The notes: a model not told the origin generated them from the sequence alone. Counted from the first letter of the stretch, positions 1-10,500 are shown. The stretch is DNA of 64,000 nt from Candidatus Tumulicola sp. (GCA_036490475.1 DASXDT010000006.1:1116001-1180000), one strand, 5' to 3'. Numbers and translations: made by a program.

Positions 1-1
1 A

Positions 2-424
2 GCGTTCGGCGGCGCCGACTACGCCATCATGCGCGCGACCGTGCTGGACGAGTTACGACAGCACTTCCGCCCCGAGTTCCTCAACCGCGTCGACGAGATC
101 ATCGTGTTCCACGCGCTCTCGCAAGAACAACTGGAACACATCGTCGATATCCAACTGCAACGATTGCGCAAACGTCTTGCCGAGCGGCGTATCACGCTGG
201 AGCTCGACGAGGCGGCAAAACGTCACATCGTCAACGTTGGATACGATGCGAACTATGGCGCGCGTCCGCTCAAACGAACGATTCAAAAGGAGCTAGAAAC
301 GCCGCTGGGCCGAAAAATTCTGGGAGGGGAGATCAACGATGGCGACACCGTCGAGGTTGGATTCGACGACGTCCGCGGCGAGCTGACGTTTACGGTCGCA
401 TCGAAAGAAACGGTGCCGGCATAA
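2..424 (+). CDS. clpB: ClpB-type AAA+ disaggregase, C-terminal fragment
   Basis: The reading frame is open from the first bases of the window, so only the C-terminal end of the gene is present; the ATG at 29 is internal. What remains is the end of the second AAA+ module and the Clp C-terminal (D2-small) domain. The sensor stretch FRPEFLNRVDEI and the box YGARPLKRTIQ, followed by an ILGGEI...DGDTV tail, are diagnostic of ClpA/B/C ATPases. The pattern RLAERRITLELDEAA fits ClpB (ATP-driven protein disaggregase, partner of DnaK) better than ClpC, but the N-terminal and middle domains that would settle this lie outside. Its TAA stop overlaps the next start by one base (TAATG), so galM is probably co-transcribed. 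Confidence 0.85.
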   Translation, partial: AFGGADYAIMRATVLDELRQHFRPEFLNRVDEIIVFHALSQEQLEHIVDIQLQRLRKRLAERRITLELDEAAKRHIVNVGYDANYGARPLKRTIQKELETPLGRKILGGEINDGDTVEVGFDDVRGELTFTVASKETVPA

Positions 425-1308
425 TGGCGCTCGAGCTTCGCAATACGCACGGTGAGCGCGTCACGTTTTCGGACGTCGGCGCAGCGATCGTCGAGATCTT
501 CGTTCGCGACGGATCCGGCGAGATCGGTAACGTGGCGATGGCAGCCGGCGGCAGCGCCGGCCGCGTCGTCGGACGTTTCGCGAACCGTATTGCTAACGGC
601 GATTTACCGCTCGACGGCCACACCTACCGGTTGCTGACGAACGAGGGAACGACGACCCTGCACGGCGGACCCGATGGCTTTTCCAAGCGGACGTGGAACG
701 TTGAAGACGGGGCGACCGAGAGTTCCCTAACGTTTCGGATCGAGAGCCCGGATGGCGATCAAGGCTTTCCCGGTGCAGTGACCTGCCGCGTAACCTATAC
801 GTTCGACGACGATTCGGCGCTACGGATCGATTACGAAGCCACGACGACCGCGCCGACGGTGATCAATCTCCTCAACCATGCGTATTTCAATCTGACCGGC
901 GACCCGAATGCTTCGATCGAAAACGTCTTGTTACAAATCGAGTCGGAAGCGTATTTGCCGGTCGACTCTGCATTGATTCCGACGGGTGAGATACTTCCGG
1001 TTGCCGGAACCGATCGCGATTTCCGCGATGTGCGTGCGATTGGATCGACGCCAATCGATTGCACGTATGTTTTGGAAGGTCAGGGCCTGCTGCAAGCCGC
1101 GCAGGCATTGGATGTGCGCTCCGGGCGCAGTCTCGCCGTTGAGACGACGCAACCGGCGATTCAACTCTATACCGGCAAGCCCGGCGCGTTTGCGCTGGAA
1201 ACCGAGCATTATCCCGACGCTCCACATCATGCGAACTTCCCGTCGACCGAGCTAACGCCGGAGCAACCGTTTCACTCGACGACGATTTACCGCTTCACGG
1301 CCAGCTGA
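424..1308 (+). CDS. galM: Aldose 1-epimerase (mutarotase)
   Basis: A 294-residue galactose-mutarotase-fold protein that interconverts alpha and beta anomers of aldoses in the cytoplasm. Family signatures visible are GRVVGRFANRIANG (about residues 46-59), NEGTTTLHGG (73-82, holding the first active-site His), NHAYFNL (151-157, second active-site His) and the C-terminal ALETEHYPD segment, where the catalytic Glu of the family lies. The protein is shorter than the usual 340-350 residues, mainly from a compact N-terminus, but every catalytic segment is present. It begins inside the stop codon of clpB, and its own TGA overlaps the next ATG (TGATG). Confidence 0.9.
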   Translation: MALELRNTHGERVTFSDVGAAIVEIFVRDGSGEIGNVAMAAGGSAGRVVGRFANRIANGDLPLDGHTYRLLTNEGTTTLHGGPDGFSKRTWNVEDGATESSLTFRIESPDGDQGFPGAVTCRVTYTFDDDSALRIDYEATTTAPTVINLLNHAYFNLTGDPNASIENVLLQIESEAYLPVDSALIPTGEILPVAGTDRDFRDVRAIGSTPIDCTYVLEGQGLLQAAQALDVRSGRSLAVETTQPAIQLYTGKPGAFALETEHYPDAPHHANFPSTELTPEQPFHSTTIYRFTAS

Positions 1309-1841
1309 TGCAGTTGCGTCTGTCTATTGCCATCGTCTCATTCCTATCGATGTTTGCTATGCCGACTGTTTGTGACGGCGAATGCGGCGTGGGAAAGACG
1401 CCAACGTACACAGATATATCTGCCGTCCGGTATGCCCGTACTTCGTGTTTCGGCAGATGTCCGAATTACCAAGTTCTCTTCGCAAAAATATCGACCCGCG
1501 ACCCGAAGTTCATTTGCGAATACGTGGCGAGATCGAACGTTTCTAAGCACGGAACGTATACGGCAGTTTGCCAAAGCGAAGTCTTGTCGAAAGTTGTCAG
1601 TCTCCTCGAGACCACCGGCTTCTACTCATTAAGCGTCGTTCCCGATCTAGTCAGCGACGTGCCGCACTTGCTGATTGCAGTTGAGCGATGCGACGTTACG
1701 ACGGTGCTCGACTGGCCGGAATACCCGCAACGGCCTGATATCGACGGTTTAGCTAAAGGACTCGATCGAATAACCGACGCGCAGACATGGAGCAAAACCA
1801 GCGACTCGAGCGAAAGCTCTTGGATCCAGGCGTCTTTTTAA
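1308..1841 (+). CDS. Secreted DUF6438-like protein
   Basis: A 177-residue protein with an N-terminal signal peptide (hydrophobic stretch about residues 4-20) and no membrane segment afterwards. The segment RYARTSCFGRCPNYQV, followed by an aspartate-containing VPDLVSD region, matches the pattern I recall for DUF6438 (a conserved CxGxCP motif near the start of the domain); no function is known for that family. The start overlaps the galM stop by one base. Base composition is lower than the neighbours: the line at 1321-1380 counts 28 G+C of 60. With the next two genes it forms an AT-richer patch that may have been acquired separately. Confidence 0.6.
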   Translation: MQLRLSIAIVSFLSMFAMPTVCDGECGVGKTPTYTDISAVRYARTSCFGRCPNYQVLFAKISTRDPKFICEYVARSNVSKHGTYTAVCQSEVLSKVVSLLETTGFYSLSVVPDLVSDVPHLLIAVERCDVTTVLDWPEYPQRPDIDGLAKGLDRITDAQTWSKTSDSSESSWIQASF

Positions 1842-1845
1842 GATA

Positions 1846-2199
1846 ATGGAACGTTTCCCAATATCGGCAATAGTGGTCACAGCGGTTTTTGCGCTGCAGG
1901 TCCTCGTTCTGAGTTCGGGCCCGCTATCGATGGTGACGGCTGCGCTTTTTTGGGGCCTCGCAATCGGGCTGGCACCGCTGATGCAGGAGACATCCATGGG
2001 CGACGCCTCGACGACAGTGCAAATGGTCGTGCTCGTCGGGGTCTTATTTATCGTGCTCGCCTTCCTCGAAACGGCCGTCATCGTCATCTTGCGAAAGGCG
2101 ACGCCGCGCGTGCGGTGGATCGTGCGCGGGACGGCCGGTGTAATAGCGATCGGGCTGCTGCTATTTACCCCGTCGGCCGGCCCGATGCGGATGTTTTAA
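1846..2199 (+). CDS. Small integral membrane protein (tandem paralogue 1)
   Basis: A 117-residue hydrophobic protein with about four membrane helices (roughly residues 6-24, 29-47, 57-78 and 91-108), starting MERFPISAIVVTAVF. I do not recognise a family. It is clearly paralogous to the protein encoded immediately downstream: both share the N-terminal MERFP..AIVVTAVF, a central LAF(L/V)ETA segment, a VLRK.T.RVR loop and a final LLLFT...GPM tail. It begins four bases after the preceding stop, so it is probably translated from the same message. Confidence 0.55.
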   Translation: MERFPISAIVVTAVFALQVLVLSSGPLSMVTAALFWGLAIGLAPLMQETSMGDASTTVQMVVLVGVLFIVLAFLETAVIVILRKATPRVRWIVRGTAGVIAIGLLLFTPSAGPMRMF

Positions 2200-2205
2200 C
2201 GCGCG

Positions 2206-2604
2206 ATGCGCATGGAACGCTTTCCGGTTGGGGCAATCGTCGTCACGGCGGTATTTGTGATCCAGGGCCTGACGCGCCGCGGTGCGGACGTAACGATAGC
2301 GCAGTCGGACGTTGTGTACGGTCTAGCGAGCGTGCTCGCACCGATGATGCACCTTGGTTCGTTAGATGTAAAGCCAATGGGGTTAATCGCGGCGATCGTT
2401 ACGCTGCTGTTTATTATCTTGGCGTTCGTCGAGACCGCAATCTACGTCGTCCTGCGTAAGACGACGTCGCGAGTTCGTTTGACGGTTCGCGCGGCAGCTG
2501 TAGCGATAGCGGTTGCGCTGTTGCTTTTCACTCGGGCCGTGGGCCCAATGCCAGTCCTAAACTACGGCTTCGGAACGAGTATCCATACATGTTGCCACGC
2601 GTGA
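2206..2604 (+). CDS. Small integral membrane protein (tandem paralogue 2)
   Basis: A 132-residue membrane protein and the tandem copy of the preceding gene. It keeps the same four-helix layout and the LAFVETA and VLRKTTSRVR segments but adds a C-terminal extension ending in two adjacent cysteines. Two starts are possible: the ATG at 2206 (MRMERFP) or the ATG at 2212, which aligns exactly with the N-terminus of its paralogue. The gene converges on typA, with 17 bases between the stops and no obvious hairpin there. Function unknown; local duplication with divergence is the only inference. Confidence 0.55.
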   Translation: MRMERFPVGAIVVTAVFVIQGLTRRGADVTIAQSDVVYGLASVLAPMMHLGSLDVKPMGLIAAIVTLLFIILAFVETAIYVVLRKTTSRVRLTVRAAAVAIAVALLLFTRAVGPMPVLNYGFGTSIHTCCHA

Positions 2605-2621
2605 CAACACCTTGGCGAAGC

Positions 2622-4466
2622 TTATTTCGGGGCTGCCACGCGTTTGCGAGCTTTGAGGCGCTCGCCTTCGTCTAAGATCCGCTTGCGCAGGCGGATCGAC
2701 TCTGGCGTCACTTCGACGAGTTCGTCATCTTCGATGAATTCGATCGCGCGTTCGAGCGACAGTGTGTCGGGCGGCGCGAGCCTCACGTTCTCGTCGGTAC
2801 CGGCAGCGCGCATGTTGGTGAGTTTCTTCTCGCGCACGACGTTCATGGCGATATCCTTGTCATCGTTGGCCCGGCCGACGATCATGCCTTCGTACACGTC
2901 GACTCCCGGCCCGATGAAGAATTCACCGCGTTGGTCGAGTCCCTGCAATGCATAACCGGTCGTGCGGCCCGTATCGCTTGCGACCAATGCGCCGACCGAA
3001 CGTCCGGGTAGTTCGCCCTGCCACTCTTGATGGTCGTAGTACGTGTGCGACATTACGGCGGTACCGCGCGACAGCGTCAACAACTCGCCGCGGAGACCGA
3101 ACGTCGCGCGCGTCGGCATCGTGTATTCCAGCCGGCGCGAAGCGCCGATGTTAATCATGTTCGACATCAATGCTTTGCGTTTGCCGAGCGCTTCGATGAC
3201 GGGACCAACGTACTCTTCCGGCACGTCGACCACCACGTACTCGACCGGCTCCCAGCGCTTGCCGTCGCGTTCGATAACGATGACCTGCGGCTTGGAAACA
3301 GCCACCTCGTAGCCTTCGCGTCGCATGGTCTCGATCAGGATCGAAAGATGAAGCTCGCCGCGTCCGCGCACGTCGAACGTGTCGGCCGATTCGGTATCGG
3401 CGACGCGCAGCGCGACGTTCGATTCCAGTTCGCGAATCAACCGCTCGCGAATCTGTCTCGACGTCAGAAACTTACCTTCGCGGCCGGCGAACGGCGACGC
3501 GTTAACGCTAAACGACATCGAAACGGTCGGCTCGTCGACCGCTACCGCGTGAATGCCTTCGGGATTATCGGCAGCCGCAATCGTATCACCGATGTTCAGA
3601 TCGTCGATGCCCGAAACGCACACGATATCGCCGGCCGACGCTTCCTCGACTTCGATGCGCTCGAGGCCGGCAAACGTGAGGAGCGTCGTTAGGCGCAAGC
3701 CCATAGCAACCTCGCCGTCGCGCGCGACCTTCGCGATCGGCGCGTTAACACGGGAGGTGCCACGGAAGATCCGGCCGATGCCGATTCGGCCGACGTACTT
3801 ATTATGGTCGATGGCCGAGATCAACAACTGAAACGAACCGTCTTCGGCCGGCGCTTCCGGAACGTGTGTGACGATCGTCTCGAACAGCGGCTCGAGTGAA
3901 TCGCTTTCATCGTCGAGATCGCGCTTCGCGATGCCGGCCCTCGCGTTCGTATATAGCACCGGAAATTCGGCCTGTTCGTCGCTCGCGCCAAGTTCGACAA
4001 ACAGGTCGAACGTTTCGTTGACGACTTCTTGCGGTCGAGCATCCTTGCGATCGATCTTATTTACTACCACGATCGCACGCAGATCGAGTTCCAGCGCTTT
4101 GCGCAACACGAAACGCGTCTGCGGCATAACGCCTTCGGCCGCATCGACTAACAGCAGCACGCCCTGCACCATCTGCAGCACGCGCTCGACCTCGCCACCG
4201 AAATCGGCGTGTCCGGGCGTATCGACGATGTTGAACTTCGTCGCACCGTGCCGGACCGCGGTGTTTTTAGCTAAAATCGTGATCCCGCGTTCGCGTTCGA
4301 GGGGGTTGGAATCCATCACCCGCGTCGTCAGGGCTTGCCCTTCACGAAATACGCCGCTTTGGCGCAGCATGGCATCGACCAGGGTGGTTTTCCCATGGTC
4401 GACGTGGGCAATAATGGCGACGTTGCGGATATCTGGGCGGGTTCTCACGGCGACCCATCGTTCCAA
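2622..4466 (-). CDS. typA: Ribosome-associated translational GTPase TypA/BipA
   Basis: A 614-residue EF-G-like GTPase, full length for the family, acting at the ribosome in large-subunit maturation and stress adaptation. The GTP-binding motifs are intact: HVDHGKTTL (residues 21-29), the switch I region [14 protein letters not shown] (from about 57), DTPGHADF (82-89) and NKID (136-139). The later domains include the BipA-type segments [13 protein letters not shown] and [14 protein letters not shown]. The start adds about ten residues before the usual TypA N-terminus; no closer in-frame ATG exists before the first motif. It diverges from the glyoxalase-fold gene at 4562. Confidence 0.95.
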   Translation of the reverse strand: MERWVAVRTRPDIRNVAIIAHVDHGKTTLVDAMLRQSGVFREGQALTTRVMDSNPLERERGITILAKNTAVRHGATKFNIVDTPGHADFGGEVERVLQMVQGVLLLVDAAEGVMPQTRFVLRKALELDLRAIVVVNKIDRKDARPQEVVNETFDLFVELGASDEQAEFPVLYTNARAGIAKRDLDDESDSLEPLFETIVTHVPEAPAEDGSFQLLISAIDHNKYVGRIGIGRIFRGTSRVNAPIAKVARDGEVAMGLRLTTLLTFAGLERIEVEEASAGDIVCVSGIDDLNIGDTIAAADNPEGIHAVAVDEPTVSMSFSVNASPFAGREGKFLTSRQIRERLIRELESNVALRVADTESADTFDVRGRGELHLSILIETMRREGYEVAVSKPQVIVIERDGKRWEPVEYVVVDVPEEYVGPVIEALGKRKALMSNMINIGASRRLEYTMPTRATFGLRGELLTLSRGTAVMSHTYYDHQEWQGELPGRSVGALVASDTGRTTGYALQGLDQRGEFFIGPGVDVYEGMIVGRANDDKDIAMNVVREKKLTNMRAAGTDENVRLAPPDTLSLERAIEFIEDDELVEVTPESIRLRKRILDEGERLKARKRVAAPK

Positions 4467-4561
4467 GGGCGAGGGCCAATACCATGCAAAAGCTGCAAGG
4501 GGAGCGGCTATTTCTCCGCGTAAGGCTGGCTGCCTGCGACCAAAGACAGAAAGGATCAGGA

Positions 4562-4981
4562 ATGCAACTCGAGCCGTACCTTTTCTTCAGCGACGGCGCG
4601 TGCGAAGATGCGCTCAGCGCCTATACGACGATCCTCGGCGGCGAAGTTCAGGGTCTCACTCGCTTCAAAGACATGCCGGCCGATGCTGGGCCGCACGTGA
4701 CCCCCGGAACCGAAAACTACGTTATGCACGCACGCTTCCAGGCCAACGGCATCGCGTTTATGGCCTCCGACGGCCGGCCCGGTCAGAAATATCTCGATGG
4801 TCCGATCTCGCTCAGCCTCAGTGTCGAGACGCGCGCGAAAGCGGACCAAATCTTCGCGGCGTTCTCCGAAGGCGGAAAAGTCGATATGCCGATGCAGAAC
4901 ACTTTTTGGGGATCGTACTTCGGTATGGTGACCGACAAATTCGGAATCGACTGGATGATCAGCGCGCCCGAGAACGCATAA
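4562..4981 (+). CDS. VOC-family (PhnB-like) protein
   Basis: A 139-residue glyoxalase/bleomycin-resistance fold protein of the PhnB/YjdN subgroup. It starts [18 protein letters not shown] and ends with [17 protein letters not shown], which are the typical opening strand and closing strand of that subgroup (one VOC unit, often dimeric). The ATG at 4562 is chosen because it follows AGGA-type ribosome-binding bases and begins exactly at the first strand; the open frame runs further upstream to 4484 without homology. Most members have no assigned substrate. The gene converges on another VOC gene, 13 bases away. Confidence 0.8.
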   Translation: MQLEPYLFFSDGACEDALSAYTTILGGEVQGLTRFKDMPADAGPHVTPGTENYVMHARFQANGIAFMASDGRPGQKYLDGPISLSLSVETRAKADQIFAAFSEGGKVDMPMQNTFWGSYFGMVTDKFGIDWMISAPENA

Positions 4982-4994
4982 ATCGGAAGGACGG

Positions 4995-5375
4995 TCAGCG
5001 ACCGCCCTGGACCGAGAGCTCCCACCGGTAGCCGTCGGGATCGTGAAACCACAGGCCCATGTTTTTCGATCCCTCGGCTTCCGGACCGATTTCATCGCCC
5101 GGATCTTCGAGCTCCACGCCGTTCCGCTTGAGAGCGTCGAGCGCCGCACGTAACGCCTGCATGTCGGGTAGATGAAACGATATATGATCGATCGCGGCCG
5201 GATCCGGCGTCCCTTTCGAGAGCACGATCGTAACGTCGTCGTTGCTTAGCCCAACGTAATCATCGCCTGTAAAAATGGTCTCGAGATCGAACGATGCTTG
5301 CCACCATTTCGCACTTTGCTTCGGATCGTGCACCGCCAGGCCGAAGTGCCCTACCGCACCCAAATGAATTGTCAT
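4995..5375 (-). CDS. VOC-family (glyoxalase-like) protein
   Basis: A 126-residue single-unit VOC protein. The opening HFGLAVHDPKQSAKWW and the closing LWFHDPDGYRWELS are the classical metal-site strands of the glyoxalase I/dioxygenase superfamily, with His and Glu positions that can bind a divalent metal. The open frame extends upstream to 5729, but that part is arginine- and proline-rich with no fold; the ATG at 5375 starts directly before the first strand and is preferred. It stands back-to-back with the secreted-protein gene at 5512, leaving 136 bases for two divergent promoters. Substrate unknown. Confidence 0.8.
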   Translation of the reverse strand: MTIHLGAVGHFGLAVHDPKQSAKWWQASFDLETIFTGDDYVGLSNDDVTIVLSKGTPDPAAIDHISFHLPDMQALRAALDALKRNGVELEDPGDEIGPEAEGSKNMGLWFHDPDGYRWELSVQGGR

Positions 5376-5500
5376 ACGAGCTGTATCGTACCCGGTTGTA
5401 GGTCGTTGCACGCGGCGCTCGCCGGGAAAGCGTCCGAGCGTGACGCTTGACGTACCGGTCTCCTTGCAGGCATGATGCGGAGGTTCACGTTCGCTTCGTT

Positions 5501-5506
5501 GGAGGT
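5501..5506 (+). promoter_or_regulatory. Ribosome-binding site fixing a TTG start
   Basis: A perfect GGAGGT lies five bases before the TTG at 5512. It makes TTG, not a later ATG, the likely start of the secreted protein, because the signal peptide (MKRRLLSIAALAG) begins exactly there. Confidence 0.75.
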
Positions 5507-5511
5507 TTGCT

Positions 5512-6486
5512 TTGAAACGTCGCCTCTTGTCCATTGCGGCTCTGGCGGGGCTCGCCGTCGCGCTGCAGCCTTCGGCGGCTCCGGCCGCCTCCGCTGGTCT
5601 CGCATGGGATTCGGTGATGAAGTTCGATTTGGGAGCCGATGCTTCGACGCTGCAGCCAGGCTCGTTCGACAGCGACTTTGCGACGGCATCGGCGGTGCAA
5701 TCGCAAGACGAGGGCGGTGGCGGCGGCATCTTCGGTCATCTCAAACAGGCGATTGCGGCGGGCAAGGGTGCCATGCAGATGATGCAGAGCGGAGTGGCCG
5801 AGCACCACTACATCGCCGGCTACAAAGAGCGAACCGACGAAATATCGCAACAAACCGCGACGATCACGGATTGTAATGCGCGAACGATCACGACGCTCGA
5901 TTTGCGCCACAAGACGTACACCGTCGTATCGATGGATCAACCGCAATCGAGTTCCGGATCGAGTGGCGGTGGCAGCACTCCGCACCCGATGGCGTCGGAC
6001 GATTTGTCGCATCTCTCGATCGCGATTCGCAACACGGCGCTCGGGGCTCGCACTGTCGCCGGCACACCGACGCAAGGCTATCGTTCCGATACGACGATTA
6101 CCGCGACCAACGCGCAAGGCCAGACCTCGACCACCCAAGGGTTAATGAACGGGTACTATGCGTCGTTTCAAACGCCGTCGCTGTCGTGCCGCCGGTTCGG
6201 TTCGGGATCCCCGATGGGGCCGTCGGCCGCCCAGACGGCGCAGGGAATGCAAATGTACAGCCATTTGATGCAAGCGTTCTCTTCGAACCACATGGACAAA
6301 CGCTTCAGCATCTCGCAGAGCGGACCGCCGCTTCCGCTCGGCCGGTTTTCGATGTTCGACGTGCTCACATTCAAGGGCCAGTCATCCGGTCAAGGACTGT
6401 CGATCGAAAACGAGCGTGGAAACGTGCATTCGGTCGCTGCGAACGATGCGATCTTCTCAGTTCCGAGCGATTTTACAAAACAGTAA
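5512..6486 (+). CDS. Secreted protein of unknown function, TTG start
   Basis: A 324-residue exported protein. Residues 1-26 are a Sec signal peptide (KRR followed by a hydrophobic core and APAASA cleavage region). The remainder is Ser/Gly/Gln-rich, with a DEGGGGG loop near residue 66 and an SSSGSSGGGS linker near 150. A central YIAGYKERTDEISQQTATITDCNARTI region and the HKTYTVVSMDQ strand resemble DUF4412-like beta-sheet proteins of the periplasm, but the match is weak. The start codon is TTG supported by a strong ribosome-binding site. It converges on the OmpH-like lipoprotein gene, with 25 bases between stops. Confidence 0.65.
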   Translation: MKRRLLSIAALAGLAVALQPSAAPAASAGLAWDSVMKFDLGADASTLQPGSFDSDFATASAVQSQDEGGGGGIFGHLKQAIAAGKGAMQMMQSGVAEHHYIAGYKERTDEISQQTATITDCNARTITTLDLRHKTYTVVSMDQPQSSSGSSGGGSTPHPMASDDLSHLSIAIRNTALGARTVAGTPTQGYRSDTTITATNAQGQTSTTQGLMNGYYASFQTPSLSCRRFGSGSPMGPSAAQTAQGMQMYSHLMQAFSSNHMDKRFSISQSGPPLPLGRFSMFDVLTFKGQSSGQGLSIENERGNVHSVAANDAIFSVPSDFTKQ

Positions 6487-6511
6487 GAAAACGCTCGACA
6501 ATACTCGGACG

Positions 6512-7564
6512 TTATTGCATCAACGTGCTTCGTACGTGCGAGATCACGCTGGACGTAATATCCGTCGCGCCGGCGGGTGCGTTCGACTCGTACACGCGCC
6601 CCAAGCCGCGCTCTCCGGCAACGGCGTCAGCGGTCGTCTCGATCGAAGCGACGATCTCCGAACGTAGTGCTGCACGCGCCTTCTGCACGCTCGCCATTTC
6701 GGACGCAAGGCGTGCGGCCGCTAAGCGATTTTGTGTCGCGACGTCGCCCAGCCGCTGCGTTATGTCGGCGGCGCTCGTTTTGTAGGCTTGGAGCGCGATC
6801 GCGCGATCGTCGAGCGTCAACGCTGCAGCGGGGGTTCGAACGTCGTCGCGCAGTTGCCCGGCCGCACGGCGATGCTCCTCGACATCACCGGCCAGTTCGT
6901 TGAGATTCGAAATCGCTTCGCGTTGCAGCGCGTTTGCGAACTCGGATAGCGTGATGGCATCCTGCCTGCGTATGCCGGCCACCAGCCGGTCCTCTTGCGA
7001 TTGAAGTGCATCGAGTTCGGCTTGCATGCGACAGCGGTCGTTGGGCTCGAGATGCAAGTTCCGCAACTTCACGCGAATTTGCAAACGTGTGCCGGCATGC
7101 GTTCGATCGAACGCATAGGCGGCGTTGGCTTGGCTCTCTTGCAGTTGTGAGGCACGTAGCGTTAGCGCGCGGTCGTTGCGAACTTGCAACGCATCGCGAT
7201 AGGTAGCGACGGCCGCTTCGCCGTGGTCCGCAGGCGTTCCGGTCGTCGGAATAGAGGGGACTCGAATTTGTATCGCGCCGGTCTGGCGAGCCGCCGCATT
7301 CAAGACGTCCTGCGCGTCGCTAACGTCGGCTGCGATACGCTCGGAAAGATTCCTCAGGCCCGCCGGCGTTTGGATGAGTTGTAGCGTCGCGAGGTTGGCG
7401 TCGTATTGCCGCAACATCGACGCCAACGGATGGCCGGCAACGGCGCGTTGCAGATCGAGCCGCGCCGGTTGGCCGAACGGCCGCGGCGTGGGACTTTGCG
7501 AAGCAGTCGAATGCGCGCAGGCCGCGAGTGCGACCAGCAATCCGAGAGAAACGCGACGCATCAC
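6512..7564 (-). CDS. OmpH/Skp-like coiled-coil lipoprotein
   Basis: A 350-residue predicted lipoprotein: MMRRVSLGLLVALAAC gives a lipobox with the acceptor Cys at 16. The body is almost entirely helical, Ala/Gln/Arg/Glu-rich with heptad-like spacing, suggesting long coiled coils. The C-terminal stretch, with SIETTADAVAGERGLGRVYE then DITSSVISHVRSTL, resembles the end of Skp/OmpH periplasmic chaperones (hydrophobic strand then Asp-Ile-Thr helix). Its start overlaps the tamB stop by four bases (ATGA), so the two are translationally coupled. Inference: a membrane-tethered holdase assisting outer-membrane protein or TamB function. It is longer than ordinary Skp (about 160 residues). Confidence 0.6.
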   Translation of the reverse strand: MMRRVSLGLLVALAACAHSTASQSPTPRPFGQPARLDLQRAVAGHPLASMLRQYDANLATLQLIQTPAGLRNLSERIAADVSDAQDVLNAAARQTGAIQIRVPSIPTTGTPADHGEAAVATYRDALQVRNDRALTLRASQLQESQANAAYAFDRTHAGTRLQIRVKLRNLHLEPNDRCRMQAELDALQSQEDRLVAGIRRQDAITLSEFANALQREAISNLNELAGDVEEHRRAAGQLRDDVRTPAAALTLDDRAIALQAYKTSAADITQRLGDVATQNRLAAARLASEMASVQKARAALRSEIVASIETTADAVAGERGLGRVYESNAPAGATDITSSVISHVRSTLMQ

Positions 7565-10500
7565 GGCGGCGGAAACGTCCGTTGATATTTGAAGTCGATG
7601 CCGTTCCCGCCAGTGGCGATTGGAATCGTCGCCGTCGATATGCCGGTGCCGGTCGACGTCGTTTGGGAGAGGAACGGCTGCGTTGCGAAGGGATTCTGCT
7701 GCAGCGATGTGTAGGCCGTCATCTGCAACTGCGACGAGATGTTCGGGCGATATTGCACCGTATACGCCGTTCGGCGCGTTTCGTTGAACGTTTCGGCGAA
7801 GATGAAGCTGACCTTGTCGCCAAGCTTTTTCACGGCGCTAATGCCCAAGCCGCTCTGCAGGTCGTTGGTGATCTGAAAGTTCTGGAGTCCGAGCGTGTCG
7901 CCGACGGCCACCGATAGCGGTTCGAGCAAATTGCGCGTGAACAGCGTGTTCAACTGGCCTGCGGCAAGGTTCGCGATCGCCGCACCGGCCGAGAACGACC
8001 CGCCACCCGTCGCTGCGACGCCGCGCACCGCCCCTAACGATTGCGCGTTCACCAAGAGCCCGAGTATCTGATCGCGATCGTACGGCGGCTGCGACGCAAA
8101 CCCAAGATTCAAACTGGTCGCCGGACCGGTGACGTGGAGCGTGACGTCGGTACTCGGATTCGAAACGTACGTCGTGGCCGTTGCGTCGACATCGGGAACG
8201 ATGCCGCTGTTGGGATCGAACGTAACGGTACCGCTCTGCACGCGGAAGTCGCGAAGAAAGCTGACCGTGCCGCCGGTCGACGTGAACGTTCCCGAGAGTT
8301 GCGGCTTGGCCAGCGTTCCGGCAACCCTGAGCGAGCCGGTGGCACCGAGATCGATGTTCGGGCTCTGCACGCGGACGTCGCGGCCAACATTGATTTGCAA
8401 GTCGAAGGCGAGCGGCGGAAGCGCCGGTGCCGATCCTCCCGCAGGCTTCGGATTATACAGCGCTGTAAGCGGGATGCGCGCGGATGCGACCGACACCGAA
8501 CCCGATGCGAGGATCGGGCTGCCGGGCTGGCGGCTGAGCGCGACGTTGGCATCCAGCTTGCCCTTGAAGTATTTCGGAAGATCGAACTGCGCTTGCGTGG
8601 TGCGCATCGACAATGCGAACAACGCATCGCGCGGATCTCGAAAGTTCGGAATCCACGCGTACCCGTTGCCGGCCACGCCGCCGCCGCCCGCTCTCGCCGA
8701 GAATGTGTTCAGCGTAATGGTCTGCTTGTCGAACGCGACCTGCGCAACGGTGTCGGTTATCGGAATCGATTCCGCCGGCCCCGAGAACGAGCCGCCGGTA
8801 AGCCCGAGCGATCCGCCGAGTTCGGGTTTGTTGAGATTGCCGGCGATCTGCACCGTGCCATCGATACGTCCCGTCACGTTGGTGTTTTTCGGCAGCATCG
8901 ATACGAAGTTCGACAGCTCGACGTCGTCTGCGATGATTCGCGCCGAAACGGGCACCCCGCCGGGATCGAGTGCGAACGGGGCGAGCCGGATCGGCAAGGT
9001 CGCGTCGGCGAGGATTCGCCCACGTTCGAAATTGATGCCGGCGCCCGCCAGCGACACCGCACGCCGGGTCGCCGTGATACGTCCGAATACCGCATTAGCC
9101 GTGAAATTTCCGTACCGCGGCTTCGTCAATTGAACGTCGTCGGTAATCATCGGATCGTCGCGCGTGCCCGCGATGTGCGTGTTCATGGCGAGCGAACCGG
9201 ATGCGTCGTACTTCGTGCCCAGCGTCGTATTGACGAGTGCCACGGCATCATCGCTCTTGGTGCGGACGTCGATCGCGAGCGGGTCGGTGGAGTGCAATCC
9301 GAACGCGCCGTCGGCATCGACATTCAGATGCGGCGCGCGAATCGCTAAACTTTGTAAACGTCCGCGTCCGGCTCGCGTGGCGAGCACCGCGCTCACGCTT
9401 TGGACCGGCAGCCGCAATACGGTCGCGTCGATCACGTTGGCACGCACGTTGGTATCGAGGTTCGGAAAGCTGCCGGCGACGGTCGCGTCGACCGACGCGG
9501 TTCCGGTAACCGGCATTTGCAGTCCGGCAACGGGGAGCCAATGCGCCAGTGCGACGTTCCGCGCGTGCGCCGCGATATCGACGAAGCCGCGGACCCCGAC
9601 CGATCCGGTCGCCGAGAAGTTGCCGTATTGCCCGTCGGCGGCGACATCGGCGTGAATGTCGCCGGCGTTCCCGTTCCAGGCCGCGCGGGTCGTTCCGATC
9701 GCGATGCCGCGAACGGCCGTTCCGACGATCGTTGTTTGTCCGTTCGTTGCGAGCACCGTTCCGCCGGCTAGCGTGGCCGATGCGCGCAGACTCCCCCGCC
9801 CCGCCAGCATGTCGCCGGCGTCGAAGAAGTCGTTGAAATCGGCGGCGTTCATGTACGGCGCCGAAACGCTTAAGCGCTGTTGTGACGGTGACAAATCTCC
9901 GGAAAACGCGATCGCGGTGGAGCCGATGCCGACGTTGCCGTCGCGCAACTGTACCGAGCGCTGCGTTCCGCGTAGATTGGTGTGTAACTCGTGGAACGGT
10001 AAGCCGTTCACCGCGCCTTCGGGAGCCGCCAGCGTTCCCGAAACCGCAACGTCGGCGCCGCGGCCGGTGGCGTGCAAACGCGCGTCCGCGCTTCCTTCGA
10101 TCGTTTTGGCCAAACTAGGACGCGCCAACGCGACGACCGACGAGAGGTCGGCTGCGTGCAGGTTTGCATCCAGGGCGTACGCCGGTGCGCCGTCCGTCAG
10201 ATCCGTCACGGTTCCTTGCGCTCGCACGAAGTTGCCCTGCGCGGCGACGGTCGCGTTTTGCAAGTCGATGGCGCCATCGTTGTAGGAGGCGACCGCCATC
10301 GCGATCGCATCGAGTGCGCCGATACCGCGCGCGGTTAAGGCGATCGCCAACTGCGAGCCGTGCGTCGTGCCGAATCGCGCATCGGCGGCGGCCACCGGGC
10401 CATATGGCGTGACGACATCGCGCGCGTGCGCGAAGCCATCGGCATACGTGCGATTTCCGTGCATCCCGGCCAGCATATCGGCATCGATCGCGGCACCGAC

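Noticed and set aside
3868-5031. 387-residue frame opposite typA running into the VOC gene
   Set aside because: Ser/Arg-rich with no domain; TypA occupies the other strand with all GTPase motifs.
8041-9348. 435-residue open frame on the plus strand opposite tamB
   Set aside because: Arg/Val-rich antisense shadow of TamB codons; no start signals or recognisable fold, and the tamB frame has clear DUF490 content.
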